Positions 16,718 through 25,340 of a DNA stretch of 33,126 nucleotides are shown one piece after another. Positions within the stretch are counted from its first letter, which is position 1, and every line of letters begins with the position of its first letter. The position numbers were made by a program, and so were the translations under genes. The notes below the pieces were generated by a model. That model was not told the DNA's origin, made no database searches, and worked only from the letters and a program-made list of their open reading frames with translations. Source of the DNA: DASRJX01 sp035649235 (GTDB lineage: Bacteria > Acidobacteriota > Polarisedimenticolia > Gp22-AA2); assembly GCA_035649235.1 (NCBI GenBank), contig DASRJX010000110.1, forward strand, positions 1 through 33,126, written 5' to 3'.

Positions 16718-17223
16718 ACCTGTCGCGCGACGTCCTCAAGACCGAAGAGCAGATCGCCGAGCGTGTCCGGGCCCTCGGCAGGGAGATCACCGACCACTAC
16801 AGGGATCGGGAGATCTCGCTCCTCGGGATCCTGGAGGGATCCTTCATCTTCATGGCCGACCTGGCGCGGCACATCCGGGTGCCGGCCCAGGTCGGTTTCC
16901 TCGAGATCATCACCTCGCGCAAGTCGGAGTTCATGACGGAGGTCGTCTTCTCCTCGTCCTTCCCGATCGAGGGGTCCGACCTCCTGATCGTCGAGGACAT
17001 CCTGGACACGGGGGTCACCCTGGCCTATCTGATGCAGCAATTGCAGCTCCACCAGCCTCGATCGGTGCGGGTGTGCACTTTTTTGGACAAGCCGCACCGG
17101 AGACGGGTCGACCTTCAGCCGGATCACGTTGGTTTCCAGGTCCCTGACCGGCATGTGGTCGGGTATGGCCTGGATTATCAGGGAAAATACCGCACTCTTC
17201 CCTATCTGTCCTATGTCGAATAG
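16714..17223 (+). CDS. hpt: hypoxanthine phosphoribosyltransferase
   Basis: A 169-residue purine salvage enzyme joining hypoxanthine (or guanine) to PRPP. The PRPP-binding loop LLIVEDILDTGVTL (90-103) is complete, ILEGSFIFMADLARHI (39-54) matches the family, and FLDKPHRRRVDLQPDHVGF with DRHVVGYGLDYQGKYRTLPYL covers the base-binding end. The loop that normally reads like SSYG...T-S-G is divergent here (ITSRKSEFMTEVVF), so base specificity might be atypical. ATG 16714 overlaps the tilS TGA (ATGA), so translation is coupled. Its TAG is the first part of the terminator stem before ftsH. Confidence 0.93.
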   Translation: MNLSRDVLKTEEQIAERVRALGREITDHYRDREISLLGILEGSFIFMADLARHIRVPAQVGFLEIITSRKSEFMTEVVFSSSFPIEGSDLLIVEDILDTGVTLAYLMQQLQLHQPRSVRVCTFLDKPHRRRVDLQPDHVGFQVPDRHVVGYGLDYQGKYRTLPYLSYVE

Positions 17224-17267
17224 CGGGGCGGAATGCCCCATCATTGAAAGGGCCCCGCTTTCGTTTT
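17223..17267 (+). terminator. intrinsic terminator after hpt, with alternative folds
   Basis: GCGGGGC (17223-17229) pairs with GCCCCGC (17252-17258), followed by TTTCGTTTT (17259-17267). Inside the loop, GGGGC (17225-17229) can instead pair with GCCCC (17235-17239), and GAAAG (17246-17250) with CTTTC (17258-17262). The competing folds look like a terminator that could be switched. It ends the tRNA-tilS-hpt unit and overlaps the ftsH promoter. Confidence 0.6.
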
Positions 17268-17272
17268 ATATT
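17244..17272 (+). promoter_or_regulatory. ftsH promoter (TTGAAA - 17 - TATATT)
   Basis: -35 TTGAAA (17244-17249), exactly 17 bases, -10 TATATT (17267-17272). Expected transcription start near 17279. Both elements lie within the hpt terminator: the -35 is in the loop and the -10 begins at the last T of the T-run. Confidence 0.65.
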
Positions 17273-17298
17273 GGGCCTGTCAACAGGGGGGTCTGGTC

Positions 17299-19242
<1,944 letters not shown>

Positions 19243-19252
19243 GACCTAGCCT

Positions 19253-19266
19253 CCGCCTTTCGGCGG
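19253..19266 (+). promoter_or_regulatory. small hairpin abutting the folP start
   Basis: CCGCC-TTTC-GGCGG (19253-19266) forms a perfect 5-bp stem with a 4-base loop immediately before TTGATG at the start of folP. No Shine-Dalgarno is visible, so translation might depend on coupling to ftsH or on melting this stem. Confidence 0.35.
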
Positions 19267-19269
19267 TTG

Positions 19270-20481
19270 ATGGCCCACAACGCCCTGATCCTGTCCGCGG
19301 AGACGCCGCGCGCTTCGGCCAGAAGCCGGAAGGACCTTGGTCTGCCGGCCACCGCGGCGCCCGGGCGGGGTGAGTGTCCCGCCGACTCTCTCTGCTGCCG
19401 GGTCGAGGGACTGACGTCCGGCGCCGCGGCCCGCCTGGCGCGGGCCCTTCGCCTGGCGGGCGGATCGGCGGCGCGTGCTCCCGGCGAGCGCCACGCCCTC
19501 GCCCTCCAGGCCGGAGCCGCCGCGTTCGATCGCTTCCTGCGCCGGGCTCGCCGCCTCGACCCCGTGGCCGCCCTCGAGATCGACCTCGCCCTGCGCCGCG
19601 CGGCCGGGCCGCCGGCGCCCCTCCTCCTGCGCGCCGGACGATTGATCTTCGGCCAGCGGACCTACGTCATGGGGATCCTGAACGTCACCCCCGACTCCTT
19701 CTCCGATGGCGGGCGCTTCCTCGATCCGCGGGCCGCGGTGAGGCGCGCCCTGGCGATGGCGGACGAGGGGGCCGACATCATCGACGTCGGCGGGGAATCG
19801 ACCCGCCCCGGCTCCTCGCCGATCGGGCTTCGGGAAGAGCTGCGGCGCGTGCTTCCGGTCCTCGAGGCGCTCCTGCCGGCGCTGCGGCGGCGTCCGGGTG
19901 GAGGGCCGCTGGTGTCGATCGACACGACGCGCTCCGAAACGGCGCGGCGCGCCATCACAGCAGGAGCCGGGCTGATCAACGACATCTCCGGCATGAGCTT
20001 CGACCCGGCGATGCCGGCCGTCGCGGCCGAGCACCAGGTGCCGGTCGTCATCCAGCACATCCGGGGCCGCCCGGCGACCATGCAGCGCGCGCCACGCTAC
20101 GTCCGCCTCCTGCCGGAGATCGCCGCCTTCATGCGCGCCGCGATCGAGCGCGCCTGCCGCGCCGGCCTGCGCGAGGATCGGATCGTGATCGATCCGGGCC
20201 TCGGGTTCGGGAAGACGCAGCGGCACAATCTCGCCATCCTGCGCCACCTCGGCGTGCTGAGGAGCCTCGGCCGCCCGATCCTGGTCGGGGCCTCGCGCAA
20301 GTCGTTCCTCGGCGGGACCTCGGAGGCCGGTCCGTCCGGGCGACTCGCAGGAAGCTTGGCGGCGGAGGCTTTGGCCATCACGGGAGGGGCTGATATCATC
20401 AGAGTCCACGACGTGCGCGAGGCAGTGCGCGTGGCGCGACTGTGCGACGCCGTCGTGCGCGGCCCTTCCAAACAACGATGA
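19270..20481 (+). CDS. folP: dihydropteroate synthase with N-terminal extension
   Basis: A 403-residue protein. The catalytic domain starts near residue 130: RTYVMGILNVTPDSFSDGG, then DEGADIIDVGGESTRPGS, SIDTTRSETARRAI, INDISGMSFD, VIQHIRGRPATMQ, VIDPGLGFGKTQRHNLAIL, LVGASRKSFLG and DIIRVHDV. These are the pterin- and pABA-binding motifs of the enzyme that makes dihydropteroate in folate synthesis. The first 125 residues are an extra region (for example LARALRLAGGSAARAPGERH), a lay-out I recall from DHPS of some Firmicutes and Deltaproteobacteria. Start ATG 19270 is chosen; a TTG one codon earlier is possible and no Shine-Dalgarno is present. It is 27 bases after ftsH and its stop overlaps the ATG of cdaA. 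Confidence 0.93.
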   Translation: MAHNALILSAETPRASARSRKDLGLPATAAPGRGECPADSLCCRVEGLTSGAAARLARALRLAGGSAARAPGERHALALQAGAAAFDRFLRRARRLDPVAALEIDLALRRAAGPPAPLLLRAGRLIFGQRTYVMGILNVTPDSFSDGGRFLDPRAAVRRALAMADEGADIIDVGGESTRPGSSPIGLREELRRVLPVLEALLPALRRRPGGGPLVSIDTTRSETARRAITAGAGLINDISGMSFDPAMPAVAAEHQVPVVIQHIRGRPATMQRAPRYVRLLPEIAAFMRAAIERACRAGLREDRIVIDPGLGFGKTQRHNLAILRHLGVLRSLGRPILVGASRKSFLGGTSEAGPSGRLAGSLAAEALAITGGADIIRVHDVREAVRVARLCDAVVRGPSKQR

Positions 20482-21320
20482 TCGAGACCCTGTTTCCAGG
20501 CGGCGGCACTCTCACCTTCGGGTGGCGTGACGCCCTGGACATCGTGCTGATGGCCCTGCTCATCTACCAGGTCGGCCTCCTGGTGAAGGGCACGCGCGCC
20601 TTCCAGGCGCTGGTCGGCGTGCTGGTCGTGATCCTGGCCTACTGGGCCACGGGCCCCGACAAGCCGCTGGCTCTCGTGACGGTTCACCAGGCGCTCGGCA
20701 ACGTCCTGTTCTACGCTCCGTTCGCCATCATCGTCCTGTTCCAGACCGCGATCCGCAGGACGTTGACGCGCATCGGGCGGACCTCCGTCCTGGGCTTCGG
20801 GGCGCACGGCATGACCGGCCCGATGCTGGAGGAGATCATCGCGGCAGCCGGAACGCTCGCGGCGCGCCGGAGCGGCGCCCTGCTCGTGATCGAGCGCGAT
20901 CAGACCCTCAAGGACCAGATCGAGTCCGGCATCCTGCTCGACGCCACCATCAGCCAGGATCTCCTGCTCAACATCGCCACGCCCGGGTCGCCGCTGCACG
21001 ACGGGGCCGTGATCATCGGGGACGGCCGGGTGCGGGCCGCCTCCTGCTTCCTGCCGGTCACGACCGACCCCCGGCTCTCCCGCGAGTACGGCTCGCGACA
21101 TCGGGCCGCCATCGGGCTGACCGAGGAGTACGACAGCGTCGCGATCGTGGTCTCGGAGGAGCGGGCCGAGGTGCGGGCCGCCATCGAGGGCGTGCTGAGC
21201 GGCCCGCTGGACGCCGGCGCCCTGCGAGCGTTCCTCCACAAGCACCTCGAGATGGACGGGGGACGCCGCGGGCTGTACCGCTTCACGAACGGCGGGTCCA
21301 AGCGGCCCGACGCCGCCTGA
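20478..21320 (+). CDS. cdaA: diadenylate cyclase (c-di-AMP synthase), CdaA type
   Basis: A 280-residue membrane enzyme that makes cyclic di-AMP from two ATP. Three membrane segments lie at roughly 15-37, 42-57 and 72-90 (DIVLMALLIYQVGLLV; LVGVLVVILAYWA; VLFYAPFAIIVLF). The DAC domain follows with the signature DGA (175-177, SPLHDGAVIIGDG) and RHR (207-209, YGSRHRAAIGL). The start ATG 20478 overlaps the folP stop (ATGA); an upstream open part of the frame lies within folP and is not used. The next gene is its known partner cdaR, followed by glmM, the canonical operon linking c-di-AMP to peptidoglycan precursor synthesis. Confidence 0.96.
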   Translation: MIETLFPGGGTLTFGWRDALDIVLMALLIYQVGLLVKGTRAFQALVGVLVVILAYWATGPDKPLALVTVHQALGNVLFYAPFAIIVLFQTAIRRTLTRIGRTSVLGFGAHGMTGPMLEEIIAAAGTLAARRSGALLVIERDQTLKDQIESGILLDATISQDLLLNIATPGSPLHDGAVIIGDGRVRAASCFLPVTTDPRLSREYGSRHRAAIGLTEEYDSVAIVVSEERAEVRAAIEGVLSGPLDAGALRAFLHKHLEMDGGRRGLYRFTNGGSKRPDAA

Positions 21321-21334
21321 CGGGAGCCCTTGGG

Positions 21335-21997
21335 ATGCGATTCAACCTGCGACAGAACCTGCACCTCAAGATCTTCGCCCTCCTGATCGCCATCGTCTGG
21401 TGGGCGGTGGTGCGCGGCGAGGACGCCCGGGTCAAGGACTTCCTCGTGCCGCTCGACTACGTGAACCTGCCCGAGTCGCTGACCCAGGCGGGCCGCGTCG
21501 TCGACGCCGTCACGGTGCGGCTGCGCGCCAGCGAAGCCCTGCTGAGGACCCTGACCGACGATCGCCTGTCGGCCGCCATCGATCTGGGGCGCCTGCCGCT
21601 CGGCGAGCAGAAGGTCCCGGTGACCGGGGACATGCTGCGGGTGCCCGCCGGCGCCGAGGTGGTGCGCATCTCGCCGGACGTCGTCTCGGTGCGCATCGAG
21701 AAGCGGGCGCGCCGCCAGGTACCGATCGTCGCGGACTTCTCCGGCAAGCCGCCGGAAGGCTTCGAGCGGACGGGCTACAGCATCGACCCGCCCGTGGCCA
21801 CGGTCGAGGGGCCAGCCAGCGAGGTCGCCGCGGTCGGCCGGGCCACGACCGGCACCATCCTCCTGGAGGGGGAGACCGGCAGCCTGGAGTTCGAGGTCCG
21901 TCCGATCCCGGACGCGCCCTCCGGCAGCCGCGTGCGCGTGGTCAAGCCGGACGAGCCGGTCAAGGTGCACGTCGTCATCGGGCCCCGGGAGAAATGA
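21335..21997 (+). CDS. cdaR: YbbR-domain regulator of diadenylate cyclase
   Basis: A 220-residue membrane-anchored protein with an N-terminal span (LHLKIFALLIAIVWWAVVRG, about 9-28) that is the usual YbbR N-terminus and two predicted extracytoplasmic YbbR units (about 35-115 and 120-215), with the pattern LPESLTQAGR...VTVRLRAS and RARRQVPIVADFSGKPPEG...VEGPASEVAAV. In Firmicutes this protein binds CdaA and adjusts its activity. ATG 21335 sits 14 bases after cdaA with GGGAGCCC nearby; the stop overlaps the start of glmM (ATGA). Two YbbR units make it shorter than the four-unit Gram-positive versions, as is common elsewhere. Confidence 0.92.
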   Translation: MRFNLRQNLHLKIFALLIAIVWWAVVRGEDARVKDFLVPLDYVNLPESLTQAGRVVDAVTVRLRASEALLRTLTDDRLSAAIDLGRLPLGEQKVPVTGDMLRVPAGAEVVRISPDVVSVRIEKRARRQVPIVADFSGKPPEGFERTGYSIDPPVATVEGPASEVAAVGRATTGTILLEGETGSLEFEVRPIPDAPSGSRVRVVKPDEPVKVHVVIGPREK

Positions 21998-23361
21998 CGA
22001 TGAAGCGCCTGTTCGGCACCGACGGCGTTCGCGGCCTGGCGGGCGAGTTTCCCCTCAACGAGGAAACGGTCGCCCGGATCGGCCGGGCGCTCGTGCGCTG
22101 CCTGCCGCAGGAAGGCCGGCCGCCGCGGCTCCTGGTGGGGCGCGACACTCGCGAGTCGGGACCCGTCATCGAGGAGGCGCTGGTGCGCGGCATCGAGTCG
22201 GCCGGCGGCGCCGCCGACCGGGGCGGCATCCTGACGACCCCCGCAGTGGCCTGCATCACGCGCTTCCAGGGCTACGACGCCGGCCTCGTCATCTCCGCCT
22301 CCCACAATCCCTTCCAGGACAACGGCATCAAGATCTTCTCGCGCGACGGCTTCAAGCTCCCGGACTCCGTAGAGATCGAGATCGAGCGGCGGGTGCTCGA
22401 CGCTTCCCCCGAGGCGGATGGGGCCGCCGCCCCGGCCGCCGCCTCCGCGTCCAGGCATGCCTCCCCCCGATTGCTGCAGCAGAGGTACCTCGAGTGGCTG
22501 CGCGGCTCGATCGCGGAGGAGGCCTCGTTCGCGGGCCTCAGGATCGTCCTGGACTGCGCCAACGGCGCCGCCGCGGACCTCGCGCCTCGGCTGTTCCGCG
22601 ATCTCGGCGCCGACGTGATCCCGCTCCACGACGCCCCCGACGGGCGCAACATCAACGAGGGCTGCGGCACCCTCCACCCGGAGCGGCTGGCGGAAACCGT
22701 GGTCCGGAGCCAGGCCTGGCTCGGCCTGGCCTTCGACGGCGACGCCGACCGCTGCCTGCCGATCGACGGCGCGGGGCGCGTCCTGGACGGCGACTACGTG
22801 CTCTACCTGGCCGCCCGCGACCTGCGGCAGTCCGATCGCCTGGCCGGCGGCACGGTCGTCGGGACGGTGATGACCAACCTCTGGATGGAGCAGGCGCTCG
22901 GAGCCGAGGGTATCCGCACCGTGCGCGCGCCGGTCGGCGACAAGTACGTCCTGGAGGAGATGCTGCGCGGCGGATTCGTGCTCGGCGGGGAGCAGTCCGG
23001 CCATATCATCTTCCTGGAACGGGCGACCACGGGAGACGGCCTGCTGACCGGACTGCTCCTGGCGGACCTGCTGCGGCGAAAGCACCTCGACCTGGCCGCC
23101 TGGGCGGCGACGGTCCGGCCGTGCCCGCAGATCCTGGTCAACGTCCCGGTGCGCGAGAGGCCGCCCCTGGACGCGCACCCGTCCATCGGGGCCGCGATCC
23201 GGGAGGAGGAGCGGCGGCTTTCGGGCGGCGGCCGGCTCCTGGTGCGCTACTCGGGAACCGAGCCGAAGGTCCGGATCATGGTCGAGGGGGAGCCGCGCGC
23301 CGCCATCGAGGAGGCCGCGGCGCGGCTGAAGCAGGTCATCGAGCGCGCCATCGGCCGGTAG
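21994..23361 (+). CDS. glmM: phosphoglucosamine mutase
   Basis: A 455-residue enzyme that turns glucosamine-6-phosphate into glucosamine-1-phosphate for UDP-GlcNAc and peptidoglycan. Motifs: FGTDGVRG at the N-terminus, the phosphoserine loop ISASHNPFQDNG with catalytic S103, the metal loop AFDGDADR (D248, D250, D252), sugar loop GGEQSGH, and the phosphate-binding RYSGTEPKVRIMVEG. A short Ala/Ser-rich insertion (about 142-158) separates domains 1 and 2. ATG 21994 overlaps the cdaR stop; a second ATG two codons later (22000) is the usual GlmM start form (MKRLFGTDG). In other bacteria GlmM also binds and restrains CdaA, so this is a functional as well as genomic cluster. Confidence 0.96.
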   Translation: MTMKRLFGTDGVRGLAGEFPLNEETVARIGRALVRCLPQEGRPPRLLVGRDTRESGPVIEEALVRGIESAGGAADRGGILTTPAVACITRFQGYDAGLVISASHNPFQDNGIKIFSRDGFKLPDSVEIEIERRVLDASPEADGAAAPAAASASRHASPRLLQQRYLEWLRGSIAEEASFAGLRIVLDCANGAAADLAPRLFRDLGADVIPLHDAPDGRNINEGCGTLHPERLAETVVRSQAWLGLAFDGDADRCLPIDGAGRVLDGDYVLYLAARDLRQSDRLAGGTVVGTVMTNLWMEQALGAEGIRTVRAPVGDKYVLEEMLRGGFVLGGEQSGHIIFLERATTGDGLLTGLLLADLLRRKHLDLAAWAATVRPCPQILVNVPVRERPPLDAHPSIGAAIREEERRLSGGGRLLVRYSGTEPKVRIMVEGEPRAAIEEAAARLKQVIERAIGR

Positions 23362-23392
23362 CAAGGCCGCCGGCCGGCGTAAGGAGAAAAAC

Positions 23393-24118
23393 ATGCCCGA
23401 CGCGGTCCGACTGGGAGTGAACGTGGATCACATCGCGACCCTGCGCCAGGCGCGCAAGGCCAACGAGCCGGACCCGGTGGCCGCTGCCATCCTGGCCGAG
23501 CTGGCCGGGGCCGACGGCATCACCGTGCACCTGCGCGGCGATCGCCGCCACATCCAGGACCGGGACCTCGACGTGCTGCGGCGGACGGTGAAGACGAAGC
23601 TGAACCTCGAGATGGCGGCTGCTCCCGCCATGGTCACCCTGGCGGCGACGCACAAGCCCGACCACGCCACGCTCGTGCCGGAGCGCCGCGAGGAGCTCAC
23701 GACCGAGGGCGGCCTCGACGTCGTCCTGAACCAGAACCTGATCCGCAAGACGGCCGTCGACCTGCGCGAGGCCGGCATCGCCGTCTCGATCTTCGTCGAT
23801 CCCGACTACGATCAGATCCGCGCCATCGCCAAGCTCGAGGTCAAGATGATCGAGATCAACACCGCCAAGTACGCCGAGAGCCGGCGCGAGGAGCAGGCCG
23901 CCGGAGAGGCGGACAAGATCGCGCAGGCGGCCAGGACGGCCGCGAAGCTCGGCCTCCACGTGCTCGCCGGGCACGGCCTCGACTACCGCAACGTGCGGCG
24001 CATCGTCGCCATCCCTGAGATCGAGGAGCTCAACATCGGGCACTCGATCGTCGCCCGCGCCGCTCTCGTCGGCATGAAGCATGCGGTGCGCGAGATGAAG
24101 GCGCTCCTCGCCCGATGA
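23393..24118 (+). CDS. pdxJ: pyridoxine 5'-phosphate synthase
   Basis: A 241-residue TIM-barrel enzyme that joins 1-deoxyxylulose 5-phosphate with 3-amino-2-oxopropyl phosphate to give pyridoxine phosphate (DXP-dependent vitamin B6 route). Family signatures: LGVNVDHIATLRQAR, DGITVHLRGDRRHI, NLEMAAAP, VSIFVDPD, IEINTAKYAE, LHVLAGHGLDYRNV and ELNIGHSIVARAALVGM. ATG 23393 is preceded by TAAGGAG about 8 bases ahead, a good Shine-Dalgarno. It follows glmM by 31 bases. The usual downstream partner acpS is absent; instead its stop overlaps the ATG of the E1-alpha gene, so a cofactor gene is coupled to a 2-oxoacid dehydrogenase component. Confidence 0.96.
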   Translation: MPDAVRLGVNVDHIATLRQARKANEPDPVAAAILAELAGADGITVHLRGDRRHIQDRDLDVLRRTVKTKLNLEMAAAPAMVTLAATHKPDHATLVPERREELTTEGGLDVVLNQNLIRKTAVDLREAGIAVSIFVDPDYDQIRAIAKLEVKMIEINTAKYAESRREEQAAGEADKIAQAARTAAKLGLHVLAGHGLDYRNVRRIVAIPEIEELNIGHSIVARAALVGMKHAVREMKALLAR

Positions 24119-25314
24119 GGCGCTACCCCGCCTTCGATCCGCCCGAGTACGTCGCCTTCCGCCCCGAACCGGCCGTCATGGACGGCTTCCGGGCGACCCT
24201 GGCGCGCGATCGCCGCCGCCGCGCCCTGATCGCCCGGCTGAAGCCCGCGGAGCACCTGTCCCTGTACGAGGGGCTCCTGCGCTTCCGGCTGCACGACATC
24301 ACCCTGAAGCGCTGGGTCCGGCAGGGAGTGATCTCCAAGGCCTGGCTCGGCACGGGGGAGGAGGCTGTGACCATCGGTACGACCGGCGCGCTGCGCCGGG
24401 GAGATCTCGTCGGTCCGATGATCCGCAACGCGGGCGCCTGCCACCAGATGGGGATGCCCGTGGCCCAGATGCTCAAGGCCTATCTCGGGACCGCCGATCA
24501 GGTGACCCGCGGCCGCGACCTGCACACCGGCGATCCGGCGCTGGGAGTCATCCCGCCGACCTCGTTCATGGCGTCGCTCGTGCCGGTGTTCACCGGGATC
24601 GGGATTGCCCTGCGGCAGCGGCGGGAGAAGCGCGTCGCGCTGACCTATGTCGGCGACGGCGCCAGCCGGACAGCCGCCTTCCACGAGGGCTTCAACTTCG
24701 CCTCGGTGATGAAGGTGCCGCTGGTCGTCGTCCTGCAGGACAACCAGGTGGCGCTCGGCACGGCCCTCGCGCGCCACACGGCGGGACCGATGGAGATCCA
24801 GCACACGGCCTATGGCGTGCCGGGGGTGGCCTGCGACGGCAACAACGTCCTCGACACCTGGGCGGCGGCGCGCCTCCTGGTCGATGCCTGCCGCCGCGGC
24901 GGGGGCCCCTTCGTCCTGACGGCTCGCACTTTCCGCATGGGCGGGCACGCGACGCACGACGAGACGGAGGCGCGGCGCCTGTTCACCCCGGAGGAGTTCC
25001 GCTACTGGGGCGAGCGCGATCCGATCGGCACGTACGAAGCGTGGCTCATCGCCGACGGCCCGCCGCTCGACGGTCACAGCCGAAAAGCCCCCGCGCGGCG
25101 CCGCGCCAACGAGGCGATCCTGGGCGCTGCGGAGTCGCGGGTCACGCAGGAGATCGAGGCGGCGGAGCAGGAGGCGCTCCTGAGCCGCAAGGAGAAGATG
25201 CCGGATCCCGCCGATGCCATCCGCGGCGTCTACGCGGAGGTGCGGGAGGAGACGGCCGCGCCCCGCCCTGCGCGCCGCGCCCTGGCGCGCCGGGCCGGCC
25301 GGCGGTTATCATAG
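24115..25314 (+). CDS. 2-oxoacid dehydrogenase E1 alpha subunit, stand-alone
   Basis: A 399-residue ThDP-binding E1-alpha protein like those of pyruvate or branched-chain 2-oxoacid dehydrogenases. The ThDP/Mg motif is GDGASRTAAFHEGFNFASVM (180-199) ending with LQDN (209-210). YEGLLRFRLHDITLKRWVRQ and GTGEEAVTIGTTGAL give the N-terminal substrate side; RTFRMGGHATHDE (about 306-318) is the usual C-terminal loop. The 35-residue N-terminus and the basic Ala/Arg tail are extra. ATG 24115 overlaps the pdxJ stop (ATGA). There is no separate E1-beta; the next gene encodes both alpha and beta parts in one chain. It might use the beta half of that fusion, form its own complex elsewhere, or have a different role. 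Substrate cannot be named from sequence. Confidence 0.85.
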   Translation: MRRYPAFDPPEYVAFRPEPAVMDGFRATLARDRRRRALIARLKPAEHLSLYEGLLRFRLHDITLKRWVRQGVISKAWLGTGEEAVTIGTTGALRRGDLVGPMIRNAGACHQMGMPVAQMLKAYLGTADQVTRGRDLHTGDPALGVIPPTSFMASLVPVFTGIGIALRQRREKRVALTYVGDGASRTAAFHEGFNFASVMKVPLVVVLQDNQVALGTALARHTAGPMEIQHTAYGVPGVACDGNNVLDTWAAARLLVDACRRGGGPFVLTARTFRMGGHATHDETEARRLFTPEEFRYWGERDPIGTYEAWLIADGPPLDGHSRKAPARRRANEAILGAAESRVTQEIEAAEQEALLSRKEKMPDPADAIRGVYAEVREETAAPRPARRALARRAGRRLS

Positions 25315-25340
25315 GCGACTTGCGCGAAAGGACGACGCCG

